Origin: Platycnemis pennipes
Lineage: Eukaryota > Arthropoda > Insecta > Odonata > Platycnemididae
DNA length: 64,000 nt
Assembly: GCA_933228895.1 (NCBI GenBank)
Contig: OW121846.1
Coordinates: 49,122,107 to 49,186,106 of the forward strand
Direction of reading: 5' to 3'
The notes beneath the pieces were generated by a model, which did not search any database, was not told where the DNA came from, and worked only from the letters and a program-made list of their open reading frames with translations. Both the position numbers and the translations under genes were made by a program. Shown here one piece after another: positions 1-11,217 of this stretch. How positions within the stretch are numbered: the first letter of the stretch is position 1; each line of letters opens with the position of its first letter.

Positions 1-60
1 ACTTTGAATAGCATCATTGGAAAATGAAACATTAATTTATGAAGTAAGTGTCTCTTGAAC

Positions 61-340
61 AGCCCAGACAAAAAGGACATTTTACCAGAAAATGATACTG
101 CTTACAACTGCAAAAACTAGAGTGGAAGTAAGGAAACATTTCATTAGAGCATACATCTGAGGCATAGCTCTTTTATGGCAGTGAAGAATGGTTGAAAAAG
201 GCAGCTTTTAAAAGAAAACAAATCTGCCAAACAGAAAAATAAATACGGAATATTACCTACTATTAGTGAGCTTTCTAAAATACAGTGGCACATTGCAGCA
301 TCAGTTTTACCATTCAGATAGAGGAAAAAACCGGAGCCAA
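61..340 (+). mobile_element. RTE-like LINE 3' fragment (copy A)
   Basis: This stretch aligns by eye with the 3' coding end of the LINE at 26570-29292, matching about 28780-29000. Shared blocks include gtggaagtaaggaaaca, gcatacatctg and atggcagtgaa. It corresponds to the reverse transcriptase C-terminus around the conserved YGSEAW/EMWCYRR region. It has stops (for example TGA after 'acatc') and indels and is dead. The first 60 bases may belong to the same copy but are too diverged to call. Confidence 0.7.
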
Positions 341-779
341 AGAGTATGAATAATAAATAATTACCTTGTAAAAATAAAAGCTATACAAATCTCTGATCTG
401 CTGATCAATGCCATCTATCCCCCTAGGATAGCTAATTTATTCCTACAGGATTGTTATTTTCACAATAAGTCTTTCACTTTTGTCTTCAAGCACCTTTTAT
501 GCCTTCCTTTTCTTTAGCTTCACAATGATTCCATAATTTGGAACAATTAAAATCATTGCTTTAGGGACGCCTCTTATCTCTTGTAGTCCACCACGGCTCG
601 AATCCCATGATAGAGTAGGTAACATTTTGAGAGTGATTTTGAGCATGGAGGGAGGTTGCTGGAAGAGAACCTGCCTTCCACCAGCTACCAATTGCATTCA
701 GATTGTTTTGTTCATGGAAAGCAAATGTCAAGAATGCAGGATGAAGATTAATGAATACAGTCATAAATCTATCTTTCGC

Positions 780-1190
780 TTTTAATCTAGGAAAACAAAA
801 ACTGGAAGAGGTGAAAGAGTTCTGTTACCTGGAAACCCTAGTAACCAACGATTGATGAAGCAAGAAAGAAATACATAGTCAGTAGAATTGCCCAGGCAAA
901 GAGAGCATTCTATCAAAAGAAGAATCTACTTACAGCTGGAAATACAAGATTAGAAGTAGGACACACTTCATACGAACATACATCTGGAGCATTTTCTTGA
1001 TGGCAGTTAGGCATGGACAGTAGCGGCAGTAGAAAAGTAAGGGCTGGAAAGCATTGGAAATGTGATGCTACAGAATAATTTTGAAGATAAAATGGATTGA
1101 CTGAGTGAGAAACGAAGTGTCCAACGAAGAGTGGGAGAAGAAAGAAGTCTGATGACAAATGTCGAGGCAACATTAATGGGAAAAATAGAA
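780..1190 (+). mobile_element. RTE-like LINE 3' fragment (copy B)
   Basis: A second, better preserved fragment of the same LINE family, parallel to 28665-29100 (ctaggaaaacaaaaact, gaggtgaaagagttctgtta, aagagagcattctatcaaaa). It encodes the end of the RT ORF in broken frames and fades out near 1190. An A/T-rich microsatellite-like run (aataataataata) follows, and the next element begins there. Copies A and B lie 440 bp apart in the same orientation, so they are either separate 3'-truncated insertions or a tandem rearrangement. Confidence 0.75.
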
Positions 1191-1204
1191 AATAATAATA
1201 ATAA

Positions 1205-1278
1205 GGGTGTCAAAAACAGACCACCTCCTCGGGTGTCAAAAACGGACCACCTCCTCGGGTGTCAAAAACGGCCTCCTT
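1205..1278 (+). repeat. 26-bp tandem repeat, about 2.8 copies, near the 5' edge of the R2-like LINE
   Basis: The unit begins gggtgtcaaaaacgg and ends ccacctcctc. Copies start at 1205, 1231 and 1257, the third being partial. The first two differ by one base (aacaga/aacgga). It sits immediately after an (aat)n run and before the leader of the element that follows, so it probably belongs to that element's 5' UTR. Confidence 0.9.
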
Positions 1279-1284
1279 GTGGCA

Positions 1285-2885
1285 TCCCCGATTATGGTTT
1301 CGGCCGGCTAATGGTGGCCGTCTGCTTGTGGAGTTAACCTCCCAACTCGCGGAATAACTGGGTTTCAAAGAATTCAGAAAACACCACCCACAACCGGCCC
1401 TTCTCGAATGAGGGCCCTAGCAAAGTTGGGTGTGGCCAACCTATGCCATCAAAAAAGGGAGCTAGCATGGAGTGGAAGGAGACCCTGAGGGGAGACCTTC
1501 TAGCTTGCCATGCTGCCAGTGAGCCAAGTCGCAGAGGAGACATGGTGAGGATGCACTCTTTGTGGTGTGAGATGCATCCTGAGCATAACAAACTGTCGCA
1601 GCAAAATCTGTGCGACTAAGCCAATCACCTGCGCATGAAAATGACACCGCAACCTCAAGGTCAGAGTAGTACACCGCCAGCCAAGGCTCCATCTCCTACT
1701 AAGGCATATGAAACTCCAACTGCCATGGCTACCACCGATTTTTCGGTGAAGGGAGACAGTGTTGGCAAAGTGTTGGTGTTCCTATTCCAGGCGGCTAAAA
1801 GGGCAGAGGACGGCCTCGGTTTGGACTTGGACCTTACTTCCAGCGGAGAAGCGTGCGACAAATCAATCTTGTCCCTGAAGGCGGACATATTAAAGCTCGA
1901 AATAAAGAATGCAGAGCAAAAGACCCTGGTCCGCAAGCATACCAAGAAGCCCATGCATGGAAGTTTCTATCAAAACTTGGAAACATATGGGCTATCGAAG
2001 GAGCTCACGCTCGCCTTCCTGTGCTCCGCAGGTCTGAAGTCCGAAACTGAGGGATTCATGCTCGCGTGCCAAGATGGTGTCATCAACACCCTCGTGTACC
2101 GTTGCCTCATCTTTGGGGCAAACGTGATGGACACGGGATGCAGAGCATGCCAAAGGCAGCCGGAGACTAGGTCATCTACTCTCCGGCTACAGCTTTTATG
2201 CAAAGAACGCATATATAAACCGGCACAACTCGGCTCTGTGGGTGTTGTGTTACCATCTAAAACACCATTATGTTATAGACAAGAATCCGGTGCTGCCTTA
2301 TATCCCTGGAGACAACGAGTCCGTCGTAGAGAATGATAAGTGTAAGATCTGGTGGAATTATTCCTTCTCCACCTCCAGGCAGTTGGAGAAGACGAAGCCT
2401 AATATCGTTCTCCTCGACAATCTCTCGCATGCCATGTTCGTGATTGAGTTTTCGGCACTGGCCTAAACGAACATGGCAGCGAAGGAGATTGAAAAAAGGA
2501 CTAAATATCAAGATCTGCTGGGCGAACTCCAGCAATGGTACGCAGGCTACTCTGTGAAACTGGTAGTCCTCATCGTGGGCGTGCTTGGTGGTGTCATGAG
2601 CTCACTGGTTGAAAATCTCAAGTTCATCCCAGCGTGCAGGGCGCGAGCGATGCACTTGTAAGTGCAATGCAGAGGGCTGTCCTTCTAGGGTCCCTCCACC
2701 GGCTTCGTGCGCATGACCCTAATGCTGGGTGGCCACCTATCTGACAGTGGCGGACGTGGCTACCCTTAGGCGCGACCCCTCTTGAGCCTCCAGCAATTAT
2801 GACGGCAATGAAACCTGATGCTAGCCGGAGACTTGGAGGAGGAAGTTACGTTATAGTAACTAATTCATTAATAATAATAATAAAT
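1285..2885 (+). mobile_element. Internally deleted LINE with restriction-like endonuclease (R2/R4/NeSL type)
   Basis: A leader of about 350 bp is followed by a coding region (1635-2661), a GC-rich 3' UTR and a terminal (taa)n tail at about 2862-2884. The (taa)n tail and the (aat)n run just before the 5' tandem repeats suggest the element's limits. The RT palm (YADD region) is missing: the N-terminal ORF fuses directly to the C-terminal domain. A full element would carry several more kilobases of RT. The clade comes from the C-terminal motifs; I cannot separate R2, R4 and NeSL by eye. Confidence 0.7.
1635..2661 (+). pseudogene. R2-like LINE ORF: N-terminus fused to zinc knuckle and restriction-like endonuclease
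   Basis: The first part is an open frame (1635 to about 2165) starting MKMTPQPQGQ, with a Pro/Thr/Ser-rich N-terminus and a charged helix. It then enters the conserved region around KKPMHGSFYQNLE, KSETEGFMLACQD and the zinc motif CRACQRQPET. A frameshift near 2165 moves the reading into another frame (2170-2466), which contains HYVIDKNPVLPYIPGD, STSRQLEKTKPN and VIEFSALA. The same frame continues past a TAA at 2464 with NMAAKEIEKRTKYQDLL and VVLIVGVLGG. The K-P-(N)...E-F...K-E-x-E-K-x-x-K-Y-Q pattern is that of the PD-(D/E)XK endonuclease of early-branching LINEs; the usual PD is PN here. The ORF is dead: RT deleted, one frameshift, at least one stop. Confidence 0.75.
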
Positions 2886-2995
2886 TTATTGACCGGTAAA
2901 AAACCCATTTACAAAGTAAATTTGGTGTACAATGGAAATGATACATATAGATTTTCATGTAGATACACAAATCACAAATAGGAATGCTATATATA

Positions 2996-4547
2996 CAGTG
3001 GAACCGTGTACGAGTATGGCATATTGCGAGACCGCCGCCATTACGAGAGATTGCAGGGGCACCATCAATTGACCCTATGATTGCCATGTAAAAAAATACA
3101 GTTTTTACAAGACCCTTTTGGTGCTGGCCCCCGCCATTGGGAGAGTTACCGTCACAGGCAAACAAACACCAAAAGTGGCCAACATCTGCCATAGCTTGCA
3201 ATCTGTTAGCAATGCAATTAATATGAAGAGTTGTGTATCAACTGCACATTATAAATCACCATTCGATTAATTTATTATTAATATTGGAGGAAATACTGCA
3301 GCATTAGGAGTTACAAATACGTATTTGATCTTCTTTTGTTTCCTGGGCGGTCGAGAGCACACTCGCACATCTACGAGTTGAGAGCATTTCTAAGATAGAC
3401 AACATGGCCCAAAAATGCAAAACACTTAACTGCCGGAATGGAAAAATGGCAAGCCAATCGATTGTCTCTCCTAAATTTGTTTTCATATTTTCTTTCACTC
3501 TATATTTATCAATCCTGAACATTTTCGTGAGTTAATTTTATAATTTACGAGATTATTGAAGTTAGCCAATTATTATTTGTTACCTATACTTGCAACTGCT
3601 TGATGTAATGTGATAAACATGGTGCCAAAGGAGTAGTGCTCTTAGTTTATTGACTTTCCATACGTCTATATTCCTTTCTATGTTTTGCTGCCATTTTTGA
3701 GCAATTAAATGAATTAATACTTAAAACATTTGTTGGAAAGGGAGGACTCTTCATTAGACCCATGTTTTCAGTCCTTTGTATCATACTACCATTGCGTATA
3801 TACACACGACAAAATTACTGTACGTACGTCAAGGGCCTAACGAAATCCTTAGAAAGAACTTATTGTGATACAACCACTATTTCAATAAACTTTTTATACA
3901 TGGCATAGCAGATTGTTTTTTGATGGGGACAATACATCAGATGAAAGAAAACGCCCTCCAAGGCAGGATGTCTTCACCACTTCCACGGTCTCTTTTCGTC
4001 TGCTGAAACAAATGCCATACGTTATTCCGAATGGCTTCCATGAAATTTCACGAAGAACGTGAATATACTGATTATAAAAATCAAGACCAACCAAGGGAAA
4101 GCATAAAGGCTAGTAATAAAGGTGATACAATTTTGATTTATCAGTTACGGTTTAAATTTTTCGCGAAACATCAATATTATGGAATAAACATTAGGAAATG
4201 GAATGAGCATTAGAAAAGAGTAGCTTGGTCAGTTGTGCATTTGGGAAAATAGTCGGCAAATCGAGGCTTTTTGCATTTTTTGGTGCAGGTACGATGCTTT
4301 TTGATCTAATGGTTAGTTGGTAAATTAAGTATGGATATGAGTTACAGCAAAAACTTTCCCCTTCTTTCAGGATTTGTGCTCAAACTCTTCAGATGGAAAT
4401 ACTTCCGCCACCACACCAACATGATTCCTAGAAAATTGTTGACACTACTTTTCATGGCAATTATTTACACCAACCTCGGTAAGGCGATACTTCACTACAG
4501 CGAGGGTTTTCATGAGCACCGTGTCTTGTTTTAAAGAGGTTGCACTG
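2996..4547. mobile_element. Degenerate pogo/mariner-like DNA transposon
   Basis: Both ends carry matching termini next to TA: the left begins cagtggaaccgtg after 'atata', the right reads (reverse complement) cagtgcaacctcttt before 'tata'. CAGT termini with TA target sites are typical of pogo/Tigger-type Tc1/mariner elements. Subterminal similarity is weak (GAGACC / AAACCCTCG). No convincing transposase ORF is visible in the 1552 bp, so it is non-autonomous or heavily decayed. Confidence 0.5.
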
Positions 4548-4681
4548 TATATTCAAATTAAATGCACACTAACAAATAAAAATATTACATATGAATTTTA
4601 ATACAGAGAAGTATAGGTGGTATGTAAACATTAATTAATTAATATTGCATAAAATTAGTATAGATATTAAAAATTAAATAC

Positions 4682-5596
4682 TCAGGTTTTGTGTAGATAC
4701 AAAGACAATTTTCTTTTCAAATTTGCAGGCTTAATATTGAAGAGATCTACGTGAATGTATTCATAATTAATCTTGCGCATTGTCCTAATCAAAGGCGAAT
4801 TAAAAGTATAGTTATTAACTGTATTAGGTAATGAAAACATGAATGATTGTCTAGTATTCACAGTAGGGACATGGAATGAGATCAATGCTAGTAAATGGCT
4901 TGAGTCAATATCACCATGTATCAGGCAATGTAAGAAAGTGATGTCTAATTGTAAACGACGGGTAGTCAAAGGTAATAAGTTTAGAAAGGACATAGTTAGA
5001 TCAAGGTTAACAGGATGGAGATTAAACTTATATGACACTAGCCTAATAAATCTATGTTAAACATTTTCAATAGCTTTGATGTGTACCTTATAATATGGAG
5101 ACCATATAGTGGAGGCATACTCTAGAATTGGACGGATTAATGTACAGTACAATATCTTATACACATAAAGGTTGTTAAAGTCTCTAGAGATTCTGTGTAC
5201 AAAACCCATGTTTTTTATAGCCTTTACAGTTATTGATTGAATGTGGTGTTGAAACGTGAATGATGAATCAAATGTTACACCCAAGTCACATATTTTGTTG
5301 ACCCTACAGATTGAAGTATTATCTAAACGGTAGTCAAATATAATTAGGGACCTAATTTTATGAAAGGTTATTACATCACATTTTTTTGTATTTAATACCA
5401 TAAGATTATCATTACACCACATTTCAAATTTGTGCAGACAAGTCTGCAAATTATTACAATCCTCAAGGGACTGAATTATGCCATACATTTTTAAATCATC
5501 AGCACACAGTAAGTATCTGAATGAATGTAAGGAAATGCTAATATCATTGATGTATAGATGAAAAGAAGAGGTCCAAGTGTGACCCTTGTGGTACAC
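4682..5596 (-). pseudogene. Jockey-like LINE reverse transcriptase, C-terminal half
   Basis: Read on the minus strand, one frame runs from about 5596 to 4682 with a single TAA at 5057-5059. It begins near the RT 'PQG' motif (another frame at 5583-5596 gives VPQGSHL, so there is a frameshift) and continues YINDIS, then LLCADDLKMYG (the catalytic motif, CADD for the usual YADD/FADD). Next come MWCNDNLMVLNTKKCDVITF, CDLGVTFDSSFTFQHHI and TLIRPILEYASTIWSPYY, the standard jockey-superfamily thumb signature. After the stop come LNLLPLTTRRLQLD and FNSPLIRTMRKINYEY, the usual C-terminal tail. Upstream RT and endonuclease are absent, as expected for a 5'-truncated copy. Confidence 0.85.
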
Positions 5597-5642
5597 CAGA
5601 AGTAGCTATAAAGATAAGAGGATATGACAGCATTCACTTTAA

Positions 5643-5794
5643 CCTACATTTTTCTATCACAGAGATCAAATAAATGTTATTACTTCAGTGTCATAAAGTT
5701 GAGCAATATATTTATAATGGTCCGATATATTGGCCTGCCACACTTTTCGTTCGAGATGCAAAAGCCACTATATTGTCCTGCGACACTAAGAGGG
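5643..5794. mobile_element. piggyBac-type MITE (TTAA-flanked), deleted copy
   Basis: TTAA lies at 5639-5642 and 5795-5798. The right end cgacactaagaggg and the internal text (tcataaagttgagcaatata, ggcctgccacacttttc) match the MITE at 9935-10238. This copy is shorter on its left side. It lies just upstream of the jockey-like RT relic. Confidence 0.65.
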
Positions 5795-6329
5795 TTAATA
5801 TTCCACAAATATTTCATTATTTTCCTACCAATTGAAGAACTTCAGTGTCAAAAACAATTAACAATAAGTAACAGTAACAATGCTGATAGACATATAGATC
5901 AAGATATAATAAAATACTGCATGAAAAAGTAATTTATTATCATGCTGCTTATCCACAAGATAAGCCACCATGTCACTAAGAGTTGGTGACAGACAAACAC
6001 ATGTAATGACAGCACTATGTGCATGGAGAGGAGGGACAGGGGTCCACAATGGTAATGACCAGGATATACAGAGAAATGAAGTTGAAAATGAAAGGCATTA
6101 CAGTTTTCACCTCACATAGTACTGTCACAGAAATATCACCCACTACCATGTGAACTTGGTGTTGAGCTTAAAGGCAACGAGTGCATCCACTAAGCTGCAG
6201 ATTGTTGATTGACCTCTACATACTGAGATAAACTGTGAAATAAGTGAGCTAAATAAAAGAATAATCTATCTTGGACAGTCAGTTGGGTCATTTGAAGGTG
6301 ATACTGGTTTAATCCTTAGGTAAGGAAGG

Positions 6330-7400
6330 CGTACAAAGTGATACAGAAACTTAAAAGAGGGTGCCATGGGAAGCTGCAAAGAATTATGAACCTCTTCACC
6401 TGAAGGACAGGGCAGTAACTCTTCTTTATATAAAAGAAGGTGAGAACAGTGGACAGTACAGCAACACTCATTTCACTACAAGCATGGTAACAATTACCTT
6501 AATGGCTATGGTATTGAAATATGGAAAGCAAGACGAAACTATCACATGATTATCTCGAGGAGGCAGAGCTAATCAAATCTTTTCAATTAGCATTAAAGCA
6601 AATACATGATGGAATCGAAGAATTGATTAAATATTCCACAGGTAAAAGAGTTCCTCATTTCGTACTACAGACTGCGTATTACGTACTGCGCAAGAAGTAA
6701 CTAAGGCAAGTATGGTAAGCAATTTAGGGTAGGAAAGTTCACTGTGATATCCCGTCGGACCTGCTTAATATGTAATACAGATCCTGAGGGAGGAAAAGTG
6801 AAGAATGAACCTTGATGCATTGGGAATCATTGAAATGAAGTGGAGTGAAGAAGGAGACATTTGAAGTGGAAGCTACAAGGTCATACACCCTGGATCTCCT
6901 AATAATAGTGTTGGAGTGCGGAAAATGCTTAGGAAGAGTGCTGAAATGCATAAGAAGAGCTTCCTTCAGTACAGCAATAGGGCAGTAATGGTGAAGGTAA
7001 GAGACCAAGTGCACAGTTAAAGTACATATAGTAGGTTTACATGATTATGATGGACTACAAATATGAAGAATTTGAAGAAGTCTATTATGATATCACTGAA
7101 GTACTAACACCAGCATGGGGGAAAGAAATCTGTTATTTTAGGGCATAGGAATGCTATATTCAGTGAAGGTCTAGATGGAAAAATAATAGTAAACTACAGA
7201 TTATGAAATCAGAATGAAAGAGGATAACTGCTTGAATTCAGCACACAGTGCAACTTAATGTAAGCAAAGACATTGTTTAGAGATCAAAACAGAAGAAGGT
7301 TTGAAGGGAAAATGCCAGGAGACAGAAGAAAATTATAAATTAACAACATCATAGAGAAACAGTGACTCAAAGACCAGAAGGAAAAGGAAGGTCTAGAAGT
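6330..7400 (+). mobile_element. RTE-like LINE 5' half (leader plus endonuclease), decayed
   Basis: This aligns with the 5' part of the LINE at 26570-29292. Shared text includes ccttaggtaaggaaggc versus cctgggtaaggtatgcc. A small leader ORF here (6361-6549) parallels the one at 26895-27179 (AANNYASHH..., HMSEGGDHSGRYSDTHF...). Downstream are relics of an APE-like endonuclease: 'gatgcattgggaatcattg' (LDVLGI-type), an NERG..LLEF-type block near 7210 and a FRDQNRRRF / KMPGDRRK-type block at 7280-7335. That last block is intact here but deleted in the 26570 copy. Stops and indels are frequent. Confidence 0.65.
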
Positions 7401-9363
7401 TAACGGAGCATGCACTCTTCCAATAGATCCTTGTTATAATGCTCAAGAAGGTTTTATGATATATTCCATGAAAATACAAGAATTTATACTCAATAAATAT
7501 TTTAACTAAACACAACTCTATGAAAGTCTCCACCATGAGGAAGTGCAACCTTATGACATTGGTGGTACATATGACAAAATTCACCACATGCTTCAGAAAA
7601 AATATAATGAAGGAGCGTACACAACTGAAGACCTCAAAATAATCTTAATTAACTGTCATAGAATAAATTTTATTTCAGAATACCTGTTTGGTATAGGGAC
7701 CAAAGAATAGCTTGTGGAAAGGTAATGAACATGAAGTTAAAAACAGTTATGATGGGAGGCTGCTAATACATTATTTCCCAATTGATGACCTTAATGATTT
7801 ATGCTTAATTCTTCTCTGGACTCCATATACACATCCACTTACTGCTATAGAACCACTGAATCAGGAAAATTGGTTTCGCCATGCATTATACAGAAATCCA
7901 TTATGCAAGAATGCATATTTAGCTTCTGAATGAAACACACTATTATTGGCTGTAGAGTCTGACAAAAATGTAACACACCATTATGAAGTCACTCAACCAA
8001 ATTGCCGACCAGGCATTACCCCCTCACAGATGAGTTGTGAGTGAGTTACAAATGAGAGAGAAATACAGATAGTGCTTTCTGATTATACCATTTAAGTCAG
8101 ACATTGCAGTATAAGTGAACTGAGGAATAAAAAAACCTGCTGGAATACATGTGGTGAGCGAGATAATCACCAGAGGCAACAATTTTCAAGTAATTGCAGT
8201 CACTGGCTACCAACTACGTACATATATTGACGATGCCAGTGGCCTTATTGCTATCGGGGAGGGGACAGTAAGAATTTGTACAGGTCTAGAAAATGACAAG
8301 CAATAACATCATCATGACACTAGAAGCAAAGATTATGAACACTAAGTTATTACAACCCAAAACTTCTAGCATAGCACTGAGTAGAAATGGGACAAGGTGT
8401 GGCAATGATAGGTTGGTGTGCAATTTACAGGGATTGAAAAAGTGACCTGTTCTGAACACTGCTGAAAAAATGGCTGAAGACTAGACCCTTCCCAAATGAC
8501 CAGTCACATCCAACAGACACATTTAAAATCTTGCCAAAAAACATGAGAATACATTAAATATCAAGTCAATGTTTCATTTGTAGAGAGCTCAAAGATTAGT
8601 ACACAATTTATACCAAACTGAAATGAACTGAAATTTTAACCACTGAAAATCTTGATCAAGAAACCAGATGGAAACTAATCTCAATTCATGAGGAACAAAT
8701 TGAAAGCAATAAAAATATGAAATAGGATTCAATGAACAAAGTAAAGACAAAAGAGGATATGGCATTTGCAATTGCAAAAACGATCATGTTGAACTGAGGC
8801 TGAGGATCAAAGATATGATTGAAAAAGGTTTCAGATATGAGATTCCTTCAAATTTTGAGTTGGCCTGTTCATAAACAAATTTATTGCAAATTAGTAAGCT
8901 ATACGAAGGGGGATGTAAATGGAAAGATAAATTAAAACATGATTAAACCTGCCCACCTTCCTTTTAACACAAATAGGGGGCATGGTTGTTTCAATGGATT
9001 AGGCATATGAAACAAATGAAGTGGAGGGTAATCAGTTTAGTTTGAATGCCTCCACTTCTCTTTCATACAGCTTTCCATGAACATAGCAAGACATGCCAAG
9101 GTGTTACCACACGCTTCACCAACATGTAAGAATTATCGACTCTGCATTACATACCACAGGTAAGTATGTCACAATGTCTTCCTTACATACAATACCTACA
9201 TCATTGACTAACGGATACAAAAAGAGCATCTTTCTAAGCAGAAAATTAAAAAAAAAAGTACTCTGCTCAAATTTCATTATCAACAGATAGTACAAACAGC
9301 AAAAGTAACAACAGAAAAATGAAGAAAAGATTAGAGGTACCTGAAGCTTTATTTAGGACTATA
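7401..9363. other. No recognised gene
   Basis: AT-rich sequence with only short chance ORFs (73 aa or less) that lack recognisable motifs on either strand. The first 300 bp may still be decayed LINE. If UBE2J1 continues leftwards beyond exon 4 this could be intron, but I found no exon-like block with flanking splice sites and matching phase. Confidence 0.5.
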
Positions 9364-9536
9364 CAGTCAAGTCTGTTTATAACGATGTTTAGAGGGCCGA
9401 ATATTTACTTCGTAATAACCGAACTTCGTTTTGTGTGGACCAGTTTTTCCAAGCTTCTCTTTAACGGGGAGTAGCCTTCACTTCGTTACAACCGGAACTT
9501 CGTTATAAACGGGTTTGATATAAGTGAGCTTGACTG
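9364..9536. mobile_element. 173-bp pogo/mariner-type MITE
   Basis: The termini are cagtcaagtctgtttata on the left and tataagtgagcttgactg on the right, inverted relative to each other. TA flanks both sides (9362-9363 and 9537-9538). It has no coding capacity. The size, TIR and TA duplication fit a non-autonomous Tc1/mariner-superfamily element. Confidence 0.85.
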
Positions 9537-9934
9537 TATAACCTAATAAGACTTGCTGAAATTGGGTTACTGAGACATCACCCTACATGGCATTTGGAAA
9601 TAATTGAGGCATCACTGCAATACACTGGACACAGTCACCTCTTCATCAAATTCCATCAAGAGTTTGTCAATGATTCATTTTCAAGGGTTTGTGACCAGCT
9701 GTTCTATAGTGTTCAAGTACAGCTGTGAGTTTAAATGCAAATCAGTAATGGGGTTGAATACATGCATAGGAGGTAGGCTGACACATCAACAATGGGTGTG
9801 CATCCTTCCATTAAGGAAGTCATTTTCAGGATTGTAGCAGTTGTAGAAATTTCAGTTTATCCTCTTTTCAAGAGTTCCAAAGTAGGAAGTGATCATTAGC
9901 TCTGACCACGCAAACTGCCTTTATCCATCCTTAA

Positions 9935-10238
9935 CCTACTTAGTGCTAAATTTTCTCCTGGGGTACTAGCGAGAAGTGCGGAGAGTAATTTGATAACATG
10001 TAGCGCCTTAGGAAAAAACATTATGAAGCTATTGTTATACATATCCAAATTTGGTTTTTTTACATTACTTAAGTTGAACTAACTAATAATGACACAATTT
10101 TTACATTGACTGAAAAATAAATGTTATTTTAGTGTCATAAAGTTGAACAATATATTGACACTGGGCTGAAACATCGGCCCGCCACACTTTTCATCTGAGA
10201 TGAAAAAGCCGATATATCGGTTTGCCGCACTAAGAGGG
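9935..10238. mobile_element. piggyBac-type MITE (TTAA-flanked)
   Basis: TTAA occurs at 9931-9934 and 10239-10242. The ends are inverted: cctacttagtgctaaa on the left, gccgcactaagaggg on the right. Internal sequence is shared with 5643-5794 (gtcataaagttga, caatatattgacac, gcccgccacactttt). There is no ORF. It is a short non-autonomous piggyBac-superfamily element by ends and target site. Confidence 0.8.
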
Positions 10239-10242
10239 TTAA

Positions 10243-11075
10243 GTAAAGAGGTAACCAAAATTTTCAAATTTAAATAGTATGCCACACATTTGGCAGACAC
10301 CAATAGGAGACAATAATGAATAAGACAGTAAGAAGATGGCATATTATACACAATACATGATACAAATAGTTTAATTATTCACTGTGTGTCATGAAACCTT
10401 TCAAAACTTATCATCCCTGCTTCTTTAAGACCCTAACTGCCATACTTACCGGCTAACATCCAATCCGAAGATATCTGTAAAATTACCTCCAAGAAAGCCA
10501 CTAATTCAAGCAATTGCACACTGGCGACAGACAGCTTGCTCTACTGTGGCTACTATTATACATTACTTCATCCCATTGCCTCTTAATTCTCAAGACTCGC
10601 AGAAAAAAACATCTCAAAATCTCAAAGACAATGTGAGACCCAAAATGCTCACAACTTGAAAATATAAATGATTTCCAATTGCTTGATCACAATGAGTTTT
10701 CTAATGAATGGTGAGTGCAGAAAAAGTTCATTATCACTACTCTGAAGAGCCTTGTCATCCTGAGTAAGCAGAACCTACACAAAATGAAACTAATGCATAG
10801 AAAGCTGGAGAAAAAATCTGGAATAATGTGAAGAATGGGAAAATACCTATGGTCACCTAAGTGGGTATTATAACCTTCCATACATGAATAACCTGACCAT
10901 CCAACACATTGGAGGACAGGAGCTTCTACCACCCAACCAGTTTGCAACAATCTTCTCTACCCAGACCTCACCAATATCTTATACCAAACTCTCAAAAGAC
11001 AAAGTTTTAAAAACACAAACTCCAGAATATGTATTTCTTTTTTGGCTATGGTAATATTGTTTTTTGAAGTAGATA
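10243..11075. other. No recognised gene
   Basis: No convincing coding sequence or repeat ends. Minus-strand 10687-10950 is open but has no family motif. A GT-containing donor-like site occurs on the minus strand near 10490, but the adjacent translation does not resemble UBE2J1. Confidence 0.4.
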
Positions 11076-11217
11076 CCGTATTTACCCGATTCTAAGACGA
11101 TCCCTTATTTTGAGCACCCAATTGAAATTAAAATGACCAAACCACCTATAATTATGCTATTTGTCTTATATTTATCAGTCCTCTACTTTTCTTTCACTAA
11201 ATTTGGAAAATGAAATA

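Noticed and set aside
1205..1278. Possible CRISPR-like array
   Set aside because: The repeats are directly abutting without spacers, only about three in number, and the genome is eukaryotic.
1661..1954. 97-residue minus-strand ORF
   Set aside because: Antisense to the R2-like LINE ORF; no independent evidence.
2860..3201. 113-residue minus-strand ORF
   Set aside because: It crosses the LINE tail and the left end of the 2996-4547 transposon; no motif.
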